Shown: in pieces, positions 5,328 through 5,353 of the stretch | How the letters are laid out: every line of letters starts with the position of its first letter | How positions within the stretch are numbered: position 1 is the stretch's first letter | Assembly: GCA_049325575.1 (NCBI GenBank) | Contig: JBMOLK010000275.1 | Span: 1 to 5,353, forward strand | Origin: JBMOLK01 sp049325575 | GTDB lineage: Bacteria > Bacillota > Clostridia > Acetivibrionales > Acetivibrionaceae | DNA length: 5,353 nt | Reading direction: 5' to 3' | Notes under the pieces: generated by a model | Databases searched by the model: none | The model's input: only the letters and a program-made list of their open reading frames with translations | What the model was told of the DNA's origin: nothing | Position numbers and translations under genes: made by a program

Positions 5328-5353
5328 CCTACGCTATTTCATCCATCGCTTAC
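5320..5353 (-). repeat. IS66 right terminal inverted repeat
   Basis: Read inward from the window's last base, this end is GTAAGCGATGGA, later GCGTAGGTG and a run of A's. It pairs with the left end at 27 of 34 columns. The inner five bases are shared with the terminator's T-run. Confidence 0.85.

Larger units (their letters stand above)
2419..5353 (+). mobile_element. Complete IS66-family insertion sequence with a fourth gene
   Basis: The 2935-bp element begins with GTAAGCGGTGGA and ends with the complementary TCCATCGCTTAC on the last base of the window. GTAA termini are typical of the IS66 family. It carries the family's three genes in order (tnpA, tnpB, tnpC) with all frames intact, then a fourth small gene and a terminator. 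All genes read left to right. The right-hand target duplication cannot be checked because the window stops at the element's tip. The intact frames and paired ends suggest a recent, possibly active copy. Confidence 0.9.

Noticed and set aside
1..5353. CRISPR array, tRNA or rRNA genes
   Set aside because: No regularly spaced repeats of CRISPR size, no cloverleaf-like segment and no rRNA-like sequence were seen on either strand.

Overview
The window looks like an accessory, IS-rich segment from a low-GC Gram-positive bacterium, most likely a clostridial Firmicute. The DNA is AT-rich, Shine-Dalgarno sequences are strong (AAGGAGGAG, GGGAGG, AAGGGG), and the transposases resemble clostridial IS256 and IS66 types. 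No taxonomic marker gene is present, so this is inference.

Layout. Positions 3-110 hold the last codons of a probable IS4-type transposase entering from the left. Positions 111-220 are non-coding and contain a 30-nt perfect palindrome and a GC-rich patch. Positions 221-1528, minus strand, hold an IS256-family transposase with an intact DDE triad. A terminal-repeat-like sequence is visible only on its right side, so the left end seems lost or altered. Positions 1563-2207, minus strand, hold the only non-transposon gene. It encodes a NADAR-fold protein of the type found as the antitoxin partner of the DNA ADP-ribosylating toxin DarT1. No toxin gene is visible beside it. Positions 2208-2418 are its upstream region, with three small tandem repeats. 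Positions 2419-5353 are an apparently complete IS66-family element, ending on the last base of the window. It has 33/34-nt imperfect inverted repeats, tnpA, tnpB, tnpC, a fourth 92-codon gene overlapping tnpC, and an intrinsic terminator just inside the right repeat.

How the parts work together. In the IS66 element tnpA and tnpB overlap by ATGA and are probably coupled. tnpC follows a 142-bp gap with its own extended -10 promoter, and the fourth gene is read from the end of tnpC. In both transposons the ribosome-binding site of the first transposase gene lies inside a long inverted repeat, so transcripts running in from outside should fold and hide it. This would keep each element quiet when inserted in transcribed DNA.

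The most interesting points are the solitary DarT1-type NADAR gene boxed in by two insertion sequences, the paired SD-hiding hairpins, and the extra IS66 gene of unknown function. I do not see a clearly new multi-gene system in this window.
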